A DNA stretch of 64,000 bases from Cynocephalus volans (lineage: Eukaryota > Chordata > Mammalia > Dermoptera > Cynocephalidae), in NCBI RefSeq assembly GCF_027409185.1, contig NC_084463.1:50896907-50960906 (forward strand). The letters run 5' to 3'. The translations under genes and the position numbers were made by a program. Position 1 is the first letter of the stretch, and each line of letters opens with the position of its first letter. Below, one piece after another: positions 45,301-57,300 of this stretch. The notes beneath the pieces were generated by a model, which saw only the letters and a list, made by a program, of their open reading frames with translations, made no database searches and was not told where the DNA came from.

Positions 45301-48300
45301 TGCATCGGCTGGAGGGACGGGCATAGAGCAGAGTGGGGAGACAGAGTGGCGGGGTCCATGGCCCGGAAAGCTCACTCCTCTCCAGCAGACAGACAAATGG
45401 ATGGGCTTTCTCCCTGGGGCAGCAGTGTGGACAAACAGGCTTTGTCCCACGCACTGTAACATCAGTAGCCGTGTCCGGTTGTCCTTCCCCTTCTCCTGGC
45501 TACACTGCTCCCACTGATCTCTGTGTTAGCCTTTGCAGGCTGCCTGCAGCCTCTTCCAGACCCTGGCCATCCCAGAAGGCGCCCACGGCAGCCGTGTGTG
45601 TCATAACCAGGGCTGCTCAGGGGGGACATGGACACCTGGGCACCCCCGGCTGGTGGGAGCTAGCATCAGCCAGCTCACAAAGCCAGAAAAGGTTTCTAGG
45701 CATCCCTAGACTGCCTTCCTCGCCCACCAAAACCTCCGGCGTGGCACACCCACCTGCCTTCCGGAGGACACCCACGGTGGCCGCAGTCCCCAGCGTGTTG
45801 CTCACGCTGCAGGTGTACACTCCCAGGTCCTCGGCGGTCACCACCAAGATGGTCAGAAGATGGAAATTCTTGAGGGTGGAGGAGATGAGGAGGCGGCTGC
45901 TACTCTCCAGGAGGGCCCCATCTGCAGCAGGACAGAATGGGCCTCATGGCCACACCTGGGGCCCCACACACCCCCTCTCTGGGCCTCAGTTTCCCTTTGT
46001 ACAGCAATGGCAAATGGCTGGGCTTATGATGACCACTCGCCGGCTCTGTCCAGCCCCCTGGGCCCTTGGCCAGGTCCTTACCTTTGCTCCAGGTGGCCTG
46101 GGTGGCTGGCTGGGCTAACACTTGGCAGGCCAGAGTCACCGACTGGCCCAGGACTACAGTCTCATCCGAAAGCTCCCTTAGGAATGACGGCGCTAAGAAG
46201 GCAGAATGAGATGAGCCTTCAGAGGAGACCTCCAGGCTCGAGAGTGTGGCCTGGACCCCGCAGCAGAGAAACCAAGAGGAGCCTCGCCTGTCCAACCCAT
46301 CTTCAACAACAACACCACCTCCTCCAGGAAGCCCTCCAAGATTGCTCAGCCCTCGTCTCATCTGGGATGTGATGTAAGCTTGCCGCCCCCCCACCCCCGG
46401 CTGTAAGAGGCAGGTCCATGGGAAGCAGGGGAGGGGGGGCCCTGCTCACCTTGGTCCCTGCCCTTCAGACCCGACAGCCGGAAGGAAGCTAGGCCTGGCT
46501 TCTTCCTGGGGGAGCCCTTCTTTTCAGGACCTGCAGGAGGAAGAGGCCCGAGGGAGGTCACAGACAGGGGAGGCTCCTCTGGGCAGCACCAGGTGCCCCA
46601 GGCTGTAAGGGCTCCCCCGGAACAGCTCAGGTGGGAAGAACTCCGGGCCCACTGTTGCCCACTCCCCAGACCTCCCTGCACAGGGAAAAGGCCGGTCCAC
46701 GGGGTTCTGTGGAGAACAAGCTAAGCATGCTCGGCAGGCCCCCCTCCCTACCCCTCAGCATCGGCTCGTCCTGGGGAGCTGAGGCCTGTACAGGGGCCGA
46801 GGCACCAGGGGGAGGCACTGAGAACTCAGGGCTGGGGAGAGTCCGGGGTCAGGGAGGGTCCAGGGTCAGGGAGGACTCTGGGTCAGGGAGGGTCTGCGGT
46901 CAGGAGGAGTCTGGCCTGGGTCAAGTTCTCTCCCCAGGGGACAGCCCACAGCCCTCTCCAGGCCTCCACAGTCATGGCATCAGGACTGCAGCTGTGACTC
47001 TGGACTCCTGCATGTGGTGGGAGGCATGGGTGACACTGGTGCACCAGGAAGGGGATCCTGGGGGCTTCCTTCTGTCACCCAAACAGGGTACTGAGCTATC
47101 GTTCCCAGGAACAAGAGGGCAAAGTGGCCCCACGGGTGCAGAACGGGGAGGGAGGACTTGCCCGGGAGGACGTGCCCAAAGGTCTCGGGGTGGGGTGAGA
47201 GGGGGAGTCACCTTCCGGCCTGCCCTTCAGGATCCGGGAGATGTGGGCCACAGAGGCCTTCACCCTCTGGTGCAGTCTGAGCTCCGCTGGCTCTTCCAGT
47301 GGCAGGTACCTCCCGGGGAAGCGGAAGAGGCTGCGTGTGGGGGAGGGCCACTTGCGTTTCCTGCCTATGGTGGCCTCCCGCACCAGGGCCTCCATGTCCT
47401 CTGGCTCCTCTGTGATCTCCAGGTTGGCGCGTGGGCCCAGCTCACCCGGCCAGGGCCACATGGCTTCTGGGACCTCTGCCAGCTCCTCCCCGGCCTCAAC
47501 CTCAGGGGAGAGCAGCTCCTGCTCCTGCTCCGCGGGCTTAGGAACCCTCCTGAAGATCATGAACTCAAAGGGCAGGTATTTGATGTCGTACAGATCAGAG
47601 AGGTTGAGGTAAGCGGGATCCACCTCAGAAATATCCAGGGATATGGTGTCAGCTGCCTCTGCGTCACCCGACAGGTCCCGGATCTGCACCAGGGAGACTT
47701 GCCCAATGTCCTCCCATGAGGTCAGCTCTGGGGAGGCCCTCAGGGGTACCCTACTGGCCTCAGGCATGGGCCCCACGCTGGCCTGGGGCAGTGGGCTCTC
47801 GGCCCTGGCCTCATCCTGCTCCTCTGAGGACTGGGACACAGCCCAGGCCATCCTGGCCCACAGGGGACCCTGCCCCAGCATGCCCCCTGCATCCCCACCA
47901 AAGGCAAACGTGCCGTAGCCCGCCACCCCCGCATAACCCCCACGCCACCCCAGGGAGAACTTCCGGGTGGTCGCCTGTTCCTGAGAATGCTGCAGGGTGG
48001 GTGTCGAATCAGATGAGCCTCCGGCCTCCTGGGACAAGCCCTCAGCATCCAGAGAGGGGCCAGACTCCATGCCCACCTGGGACACTGGTCCTGGGGCACT
48101 GGAAAGGCCTGGCTGTGGCATCCTGGGAAGAGAGCTTTCCTCCAGCTCCACCTTAGAGCCTGGCAGGGGGCTTGCTTGGGCTGGGGAGGGTGCCATTTGG
48201 GGATCTCCCAAGAGGAAAGGTCTCGAGGGTGCCAAGAGGGCCTCCTTGCATGACCTCAAAGGGAAAGAGCCAGGGGACTGTGGTGCAACAACCAAGGGAG

Positions 48301-51300
48301 CCCCACAGCCCTCCTGAGGGGCAGAACCCCCCTCAGGGTCACAGAAAGGGGCTGGCTGCTCCTGATGGCTGTCCTGGGAGGGTGCCTTTGGCTGAGCAGA
48401 GCCCGTGTCTCTATGAGTGGATGGAAGTAGCTTCGGCACCTGCAGGGACTCCTTGGGATGCCCCATCTCCCTGGCAGAACCCCCATGAGCCACTCCCGAA
48501 GGGGCCAGGAGTGGACACTGTCCCTCGCAGCAGGCCTCCGAGGAGGGGCTGGCGGTGCTGGGTGGGTCATGGTCCAATGAGTGGCTGTGGCCAGGGGCCT
48601 CATGGGTTCCAGAGCCAGGCAGCCACAGGACAGTCTCAAAGGAAGATGCTTTGGCCATCGGCGTGGCCTGCTCCTCCTTGGCGGCCTCCTCCTCTAGCAC
48701 ACGGTGCTCCAACAGCGGCTCACGCAGGCCAGGCAGGGCCCCTGCGATGTATCCACCCTTCAGCAGGTGCCGCCGCCGGGCCGGGTGCCGCCTGCTCCCC
48801 AGGGCCGGGTCCCTGCGCTCCGGGCCCTCGCCCGCCTGCTGGTAGAACAGACTGCGGATGACGCTGTGCCGGGGCACGCAGCCAGGGGAGGCCGGCGGCC
48901 CTGCACCCTGGGGTGACGTGGGCGGGGCTGCAGCTGTGGCCGCCTCCGGTGCACAGGCCTCAGCCTCCTCCGGCAGGCTGGACGAGGGCCTCAAGAAGCC
49001 CCGAGGGTGCAGCAGCGGGGAGTGGGTCACCGGGGAGGGTGGCAGGGACTTGGCGCGGGCGAATGGGGCAAGCTCGGTGTCGGAGGAGGAAGAGGAGCTG
49101 GAAGAGCTGCCAGCATCTCCGCGCAGGTGCCGGGCCACTCCAAGGGACGGGCTGTCAGGCGGGCCCTGCAGCAGCTCAGGGATGGAGCGCATCACCAGGA
49201 TGGACTTGTAGCTCATCAGCGAACGCTGGGGACGGCAAGCAGACATAGGGGGTGTCAGGCAGGCGTGGCTGGCCAGGGCAAAGGGCAGGGTGCTCACCAT
49301 CTTCTGGGTTCCAGAGTGGAAATACAGGAGATATGGAGTCCTCTGCAGCCCAGGGCTCTGTTGTTCTGCCCTGCTCCCTGGTGTGGCTGGGATGTGTGGA
49401 TGCGTCCCCTCCTGTGCCCTGCCAGTGACTCCTTCCTTCCTCTCTGAGCACACCCAAGGGAGCCCGCCCAGACCCCCAGTAAAGGATGCCCAGCCCCATA
49501 TCCCTGCACTGCCAGACTTGGCTGATACACATAGCTGGCCCCCCAGGCCTCAGTTTCCCCTTCACTGGCCTCCAGTGCTCCCTCTGTGAGGCAGGCACAG
49601 CTCACCTGCCAGCGGCTTCGGGCCAGGAGGAACTTGAGCTGTTTGGTGTTGATGAAGTGGGCCTCCTCTGCTGGCACTGAATTCTGAGGACAGGAGGGAA
49701 AGCCACATTGCAGGAGACCCTGGTGCCCTGGTGGGGCCCCTTCCAGGATGGAGCTCCAACTGGGCAGAGTGGCCAGGCCAGCCCCCAGCCCAGAGATCCC
49801 ATGGGTCCCCTCCCCTCAGCTCTTGCCGGGTCCAGGATACCACAGCCCTCACTCCACGTGCTTGGTGGGGCAGGTCAAAGGTCAGGGGTCAGAGGTGATG
49901 GCACCTCCCTGTCCCTGATCTACTGCTGGGGGGTCAGGGGGTAAGCGGGGCACTGAAACGCTGTTCCAATCTGAGGGTCCCAGGACCCCTGGCCAATCCA
50001 TAGGGACAAACATCCTCTGAGCCCCTATTCTGTGCTAATGCGGCCTGTGGCCCAGGCAGGCCCCTGCCCCTCTTGGCCTCAGTTTCCCTCCCTGCAGAGC
50101 ACAGGGTAGAGCCCAAACTGGGCCTACTCACCAGGAACCAGGGGTGGGCAAGGCACTGAGAGGCACTGGGCCGGGCCCTAGGGGGAGAGGAAGGCCCGAG
50201 TCAGGCCAGGCAGTCAGCTGGCTCCAGGACAGGGCTGACTGGACCCTGGGCAGGGGAAGGACAGGTGTGCACTTACTCTGGGGCCCTCTGCAGTGTGGCC
50301 TTGATGAAGTCCTTGGCATCCTCGCTGAGGTGAGCAGCCATGGGGTGGCTCCAAGACACCCGCCCCTCCAGAACATTCAGGAGGGTGGCACGGTCACTCT
50401 CACCCGCAAACGGGGATGAGCAGGTCAGGCTGAAAGCAGAGGGAAGGTCCAGCCCTCACACAAGACCCTGACTGGGAGTGGGCTCTGAGCACCATTCCCA
50501 TCTTGCCCTGAGAATCCCAGCAAGTATCTCAGACTTGCCCACAGAGATCCAGGCTCAGCTTACAGCAAGGATTCAGGCTAAGCCTGGAGTGGGTATCTGG
50601 GCTGAGGCTGGGGTGAGGATTCAGCCTCAGGCTCAGAAAGGGACCAAAGGTCAGCACTGGGCAGGCATCCAGCCTTAGCCTGAGGTGGGGATGCAGGCTC
50701 AGGCTGGGACAGGGACCCAGGATTAGCCTGGGTGGGTATCTGGGCTTAGGCTGGGATAGGGATCAAGGGTCAGCCTGGGGTGGGCACCCACTTTAGCCTG
50801 AGGTAGAGATCCAGGATCAGTCTATACCACCAGAATCCTGAGGGCAGCAATGCATGTTATGAGCAGCCTCTGGACAAACCCCCTAGACCCTGCAGGGAAA
50901 CAGCTCAGCTCTCTGCCTCGTGACTGGCAAAGCTCCTCTGACGATGGGGTGTTTGTGAGAGGTGTTGGCAAGAATTGCTTATCAGGGTTGGCTGACTGCC
51001 TGTTCCCAAGACAGCTGTCCCCTTAGTCTTGGGTCTGTGTCTGGGGAGCAGCTAGCAGTGTGCGTGGCCTCCGTGGGCCTGTAGAGGATGGGTCTCAAGT
51101 CGGCTTTGGAGGAGGCAGCTGACCGGGCCCATCTCTGCTCACCTGAGGTAGGAGATCACCCCCATGGCCCTGCAGAAACAAAACCACACTGTGAGACCCC
51201 AGGCCTGGCCTACAGGTGAGGGGTCTATGTGCATGGGGGAACAGGGGAGCCCAGGGCTGGAGGAAGGGACAGAGGTTCAAACAGGACCCCTGGTCACTGC

Positions 51301-54300
51301 TGCTCATGACCCCCAGGGGTACAGGAGAGGGTGGGCTGAGCCACCAAGGGACTCAGTATCCTAAGGGCACTATAGCCCTGCTGGCCTGGCCCACCCACTC
51401 ACCAGATGTCCGAGGCCTGGCTCACAGGGGTCTGCTGGACGATCTCAGGGGAGACAAACTCAGGGGAGCCATACGTGCTATACTGTGGCTCTGCTGGGGT
51501 GATTTTTTGAGCAAAACCAAAGTCACAGATTTTAATGTCTTCCCGGGCAGGATGCACCATCAGGATGTTGGGGGGCTGTCAGGTAGAGTTGGGGTGTCAA
51601 TGAGGGCCATGCCCTAAGGCAGGTGACTCCCAGGGCTGCCAGATCTGGGGGGAGGGGGCTACTCGGGGGTCCATGAGGCTGGTGTGGGGCAGTGGGGAGC
51701 CCAGGGGCAGGTTTTAGCACCAGAGGGGACTGCCTCCCCTCGATCAGGGCCGCACCCCGCCTGAAGGGGCCGCCAGGAGGTAGTGAGCTCCCTGTCCCTG
51801 GAGGCAAGCATGCTCAGATGGGGTGGGCCGGGGCCCTCCCGCCCTGCAGGCCCCTGATTCCCACCCACCCCCACTGCAGGTTCTGAGAGTGCAGCGGGGG
51901 CAAGCACCTTTATGTCCAGGTGGAGGATGCCGTGGCTGTGCAGGTAATGCAGCCCCTCCACAAGCTGCTGGACGTAGACTTTGACCTGTGGCAAAGGCCA
52001 GAGCACAGGTGAGAGCCCTGCTTCAGCTTCCCCTTTCCCCTTCACACCCAGCCTGCTCCCATAGGCAGCACCCGCCTCCTCTCGACTTTGGCACCTGGGA
52101 CAGGCCCCACAGGGCAGGTGACATGCAAAGCCCTCCTGGACTCTGTGTGCCCAAAGGCCAGGGTGTTCCCCAAAGGTAAGGAGTATTTGGGTGGACTCTT
52201 GGCTCTTGGTGTGAAGAAATAGCCTGGGCAAAGCAGGGTGGAGCAGGCAGGGCTGGCCAGGCGTGGTCTGGGCAGGGGACGGGTGAGACTGGGGCACGGG
52301 ACAGCTTTGAGATGAACGGCTGTGATGTCCCTGCAGATGCTAAGGAGCCACAGGAGGTCTCTGAGCTGGGGAGGGCTGTGTCTGGGGCTGTGTCTGTGGG
52401 GAAGAGCAAGAAGCAGATGCGGTCACCTCAGCCTCGGTCACCACACTTTTCTTGAACAGGCGGTCCAGCAGCTCCTCTGATGAGCACCTGGGCTCCCATC
52501 AAGGAAAAGCAGTTCTGGGGGTCTGAACTGTAGGTGCATCTGATCCAGGGGTGTGGGCTGATGCTCAGGGTTGGGGTGGGTGAGACAGGGACCCCTGTGG
52601 ACCCCAGATGGCACCAAGCCTGGAGGAGAAGGGCCGTAGGCAGACACAGGGGTTGAGGCCTCTGGGCGGCAGCAGTGGGAGTGGGGACATCCTGTCCCCT
52701 ACTTAAGAAGAGGATGCCAATGTAGGGGCGGGTGGGGCTGTGGCCAGCTGAGAGGTTGTCGAGCACATGAGACCCCCCTAGAGACCCTCAGAAAGGGCCC
52801 GGTGAGTGGTGAGGTCAGACCCAGAGTGGACTGGGCAGGTAGCTCCTCTGCTGTCTCCAAGAGGCCATCTGCAGAGCAGGAGCCCCTGTACATCCCCATC
52901 GAGGACATCTTGGAGCCTTGGGACCAGCCAGGCCTTCAGCACTGCCAGGTGACCCCAGTCAGTGCCCCATGGAATAAAAGCACCCTGCCCAAATCACTAA
53001 CCTATACCACTGTGAGCTGCAAGAACAGGCGCTGTTTGTTATGTGACATTGCTAACAAGAATGCAGGGAAGCTGAGCAGACAGCTGTCACCACGAACCAG
53101 CCAGGCCCGGGGATCCCATGCATGTGGCTCCTCCCAGCCCCATTCTGGGGCCCACCAGCCCCTCCTTGAACCCTCCTTGGGCGCTGAGGGCAGGATACAA
53201 CTCCAAGACGAGGATAAGAGTCTTCTGGGTCTCAAAGTGGTCCAGCAGCCCAGTGACCAGAGGGTGGCTCAGTGTGGTCAGGATGTCTCGCTCCCGGTAT
53301 GCCTCAGTCCGAGTTTTGCTCCGCAGGGGAATGAACTTGGCAGCACATGAGATCTTATTTCCTTTGTGCTGTACTCTTTTCACAAAGCCAAACACACCCC
53401 TAGGAAGGAGAGAAGGAAGGAGGGGAGCCCGCCGTGGACATGCCATCCCAGGGGGTCCTGGGGCATTCTGGGGAGGTCCCGGGGAAAGGAGGCTGGAGCA
53501 ATACCTTCCAATCTCCTCCTTGACCTCGTAGAAGGAGTGTAGCTTCCTCCGGTAGCTTTGCTTTTCCAAGTCTGGCTCACTGTCCCCTACAGTCAAAGAG
53601 CAGGAAGCAGTCAGTATTGGCAAAGGTGACGTCTACAGTCCCTATTGTCCCCCAACACTATAGTGTTGGCAGGGACTTCTCCCTGGGCCCAAGCCTGTGA
53701 GACCCCACCTGCTTGGGTGCCACCCACAGGGACAGAGGATACTACATGGAGCTGAGATCTGTACCTGGCCAGCCCAACTGCAGAGCCCAGGGCTCAGGAG
53801 GGGTTGGCCAACTCACCCCCTTGGACCAGCAGCTCCGCCTTGCAGAGCACCTGGCCACCAGCATTGTGGGCCAGGCAGGTGTACACACCAGCGTCGTGCT
53901 GGGCCACATCCTTCAGCACTAGGGAGTATGTGGTCCCGTCCTGCTGCTGGCTGAGCTGGGCACTGTCCACGAGCTGGACATTGTCCTGGAGGCACAAAAC
54001 AGGTGGGGCCACCATCAGCCCACCCTGGGGGACCCTGACACCCATGGGCCACCTCACCCTTCACTGAGCCATGCTTCTAACACATGCTGTATGTCCAGCT
54101 CTGTGTCCAGCCTGGAGGGGATGTGGGGAAATGCACGAGGGGGATTGCACGAGGGGGCTGCATTAGGTGGACTGCACAATGAGGATCGCAATGAGGGGGT
54201 TGGGGGGTTGCACGAGGGAGACTGCAGGATGGGGATTGCACAACAAGGATTGCACGATGGGGACTGCATGACAGGGATTACATGAGGAGGACTGCACGAT

Positions 54301-57300
54301 GGGGACTGCCTGAGGAAGACTGCATGACGGGGACTGCACAAGAGAAACTGCATGATGGGGATTTCCCAACAGAGATTTCACAACCCCCTCCCCCTGCACC
54401 CACCCCCTCACAGGTCCCTCTACTGGCTCCAGCAGGACATCGCCCCCACCCCTGCCCGCCCCACCTGGACCTGCTCCTACCTTGTACCAGGTCACTGTGG
54501 GCTGCGGGTTGCCCTCGATGACAGCCTCAAACTGTGCTGTGCCACCTGTCTGTACCTGTACATCCTCAATGGTGACCTGCATAGATGGGGGTCCTGTGGG
54601 AAGTGGGGAGAAAACCTGTGGGGAGAGGGTCCCCAAGCTGCACGGCCCTGGGTGCCCGCCCGCCACAGCCCTCCCCATGTGGGAGGCCCTGGGATACTCT
54701 CCAGAGCGACAGGGTCCACCTCCCTCTCAAGCGATGGTGTCCCACTCCTGACCACCCAGGCCTCTGACAGTCAGGAAGTGCTTCCTTCCAGCTTAACACT
54801 GCCTCTCCTACTGCGACCTCAGTTGGTCAAGTGGTCAGGACGACAGTCAGGCTAGGCAGGCAGAACTTGCCAACCTGAGTTGTCACTCTCAGGGACAGAG
54901 TGCCATGAACACTTAGTTTGCCTGAAAGAGGGCTGGGGGGCCCAGGCTGAGTCAGGGCTAGGACACACTGGGCAGCCTCAGCAGGCCCCTCCATGCAAAT
55001 GTCCCCCATCCCTGGGCATGGTGACATCAGGTGCACATGCCTAACCCAGCTGGGTCCAGTCTCCGTACTTGCGGTGCCCACGTCGATGGCCTGGTACACG
55101 TAGGTCCTTTGTGTGGTCTCCGTAACCACTTGGCTGTGGATGTCCCAGAGCAGCTCCCCTGCACCTGCCCTTGGCCAGGATGCGCCCTCCATCCTGGGGT
55201 CATGAAGCCAGGTGAGCCTCTGACCAGTGGAGGCCACTGGAGTCCTGGCCCCTGCACTCCCTGGGCAGCCAAGCCTCATGATGAGATGGGGAGCCCCCAG
55301 CCTGGCCCTCACTTGGGGGGACTGCAGCAAAGACTCTTTGGGACAGGATGTACAAACAAGGTGCCCCAGTCCTTTGTGAGGTGGGGGTGCCCCACACCTC
55401 TCACCTGGATGGTGATCTGTCCTCCCCTGCCCTGCCCTGCCCTGCCCTCAGGGTTGGGGTGGGGTCTGGTAAAGAGTGTGTTCGGGGGGACGTGAGACCA
55501 CCCCCAACTCATGTCCATATGGCCTGCCCAACCCCGGGATGTCCCCACCGCATGACCTGGCCAGCCAAGGGATGTGGTTACCGAATGGGCACAGTCCGTT
55601 CCTGGACCCCGGCACCAGCCGCCGTCTCCTGCTCCAGGCCTTCGTGGGGAATGGGCTGCGGAACCTTTGGGGGCTCAGCTGGTAGAAGACAAGGGACCCA
55701 GTGAGATGGAGCCAGGATCGGGGCTGCACACGAGGATGGGTCCCCCGCATCTCCAGGCTGGGACAGGTGGGAGCACTGGCAGAGCAGTGGGCTCCAGCCC
55801 ACAGCTTGTGTCTGTGCACATCAGCTGCCCTGCAGAGCCCAGATGCCAGGGCACCCTCCTGGGGCCATCAGCACCCCCAGCTGGGCTGACATCAGTATGC
55901 AGCAGCCTCTGCCCTCCAGGACATGCCCTGCATGGCCTCGGGAAGCCTCCAGACCATGCTGAGCAGGTGGCTCTATCTCAGCTCCATGAGTGCTGTGGGA
56001 ACTCCACCGTTCTCTTAGGGCATGAGCAATGTGCGGGTAGGACCCAGAAGGCCAAGGCATCCTCCATTGTGGCTTCTCAGAGGCCAGAATGTGGGGCCCG
56101 CCCATGGACAGGTAAGCCCCTTGATGCCCCTCCAACCAGTGTCCGAGGACAGGACAGACGCTGCAGCAGAATGGTTAGAAAAGGACTTAGGACAATGCAA
56201 GCTGTGGCACAGGCAGGGCACAGGTGGGGCAGGCAGATGCTGGAGTCAAAAGTGGGGTGAGCAGATGGGAAATGGTGCCTGGGGTGGGGTGGGAGACTAT
56301 GCTGGTGCCAGCAGATGTGTGCTCCCTCTGTAGTGGCATCAGGCAGGACAAATAAGCCCAGGTTTGTGATGGTGGCTGTGATCCACCAGGGACTGGCCAA
56401 GTGACATGTGGGGCAGGCTTGTCTGCTTAGCTGGCGTGTCCCCAGTAGGGTGCACCCTGTGGATGGGACCCTATCCACAGGGGCGAGGGTGAAAGCAAAG
56501 GGCAGGGCTGGTCCTTGCCCGCCTCTGCTCATCTGTTGTTCTCTCCTGCGGACACAGGCTTTGGTAACTGTGGGTGGTAATGTCAGAGGAGACAAGAACA
56601 GAAAGCTGCCATTCCCTAGGGCCTGAGTGGGGCACCGTGTCCCTTCCCCTGGGCCAGGCCCTGTGCTCAGCCATCCCTGTGACAGGGACATTGGGGCAAA
56701 TGTGTGCAAATGCAGGGCCTAGAGGGACATTCCTTGGCCCTGTGTGGTCCCAGGGCCCCCGAACTGGGTGGAGGGAGGAGCCTGTTTGTCCAGGCCTGCT
56801 GGGCATGTGTACGTGGGGTAAGGGGAGAAGAGCTGAGGAGCCAGCCCTCTCGTCCTGCAGGAGTGGGTGGCCCGCCCACCCACCCCTGACCCCCTTGCCC
56901 CCTGACCCCAGGGGGAGGCCAAGGCAGTGGCGTGGGGAGCATGGAGTCTGCAGCATGCCCATCTGCCTGTCGCCTGGACTGCCTGAAATGCTGGCCCAAG
57001 CCAAGGATGGGCACCAGGGCTGACCCCTTGGGTCAGAGTGCCAAGGTTAGGGTCAGCATGGTGGGGTTTCTGGGGTCAAGAAGAGCTTTGCGGTCAGCCC
57101 CACACTGGGCCTCACCAGGTGCATCCAAGACTCTGGCACCTGGGGGCTGGTGGCCAGCCTCCTGGAGTGTGGGTGGCCCCCCAGGGCTGAGGCTGGCGAG
57201 ATCCTGTGCAAAGAAGCCTGGAGCCTCAGGGCTCAACAGTCTCCCCAGGACAGATGTGACCTCCTGGTCCACTCGATCCAGGGCGGGGTGGACAGTGTCC

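Noticed and set aside
46631-47719. 362-residue open frame on the + strand
   Set aside because: It spans an OBSCN intron and the opposite strand of the conserved linker exon, with no domain or splice structure of its own.
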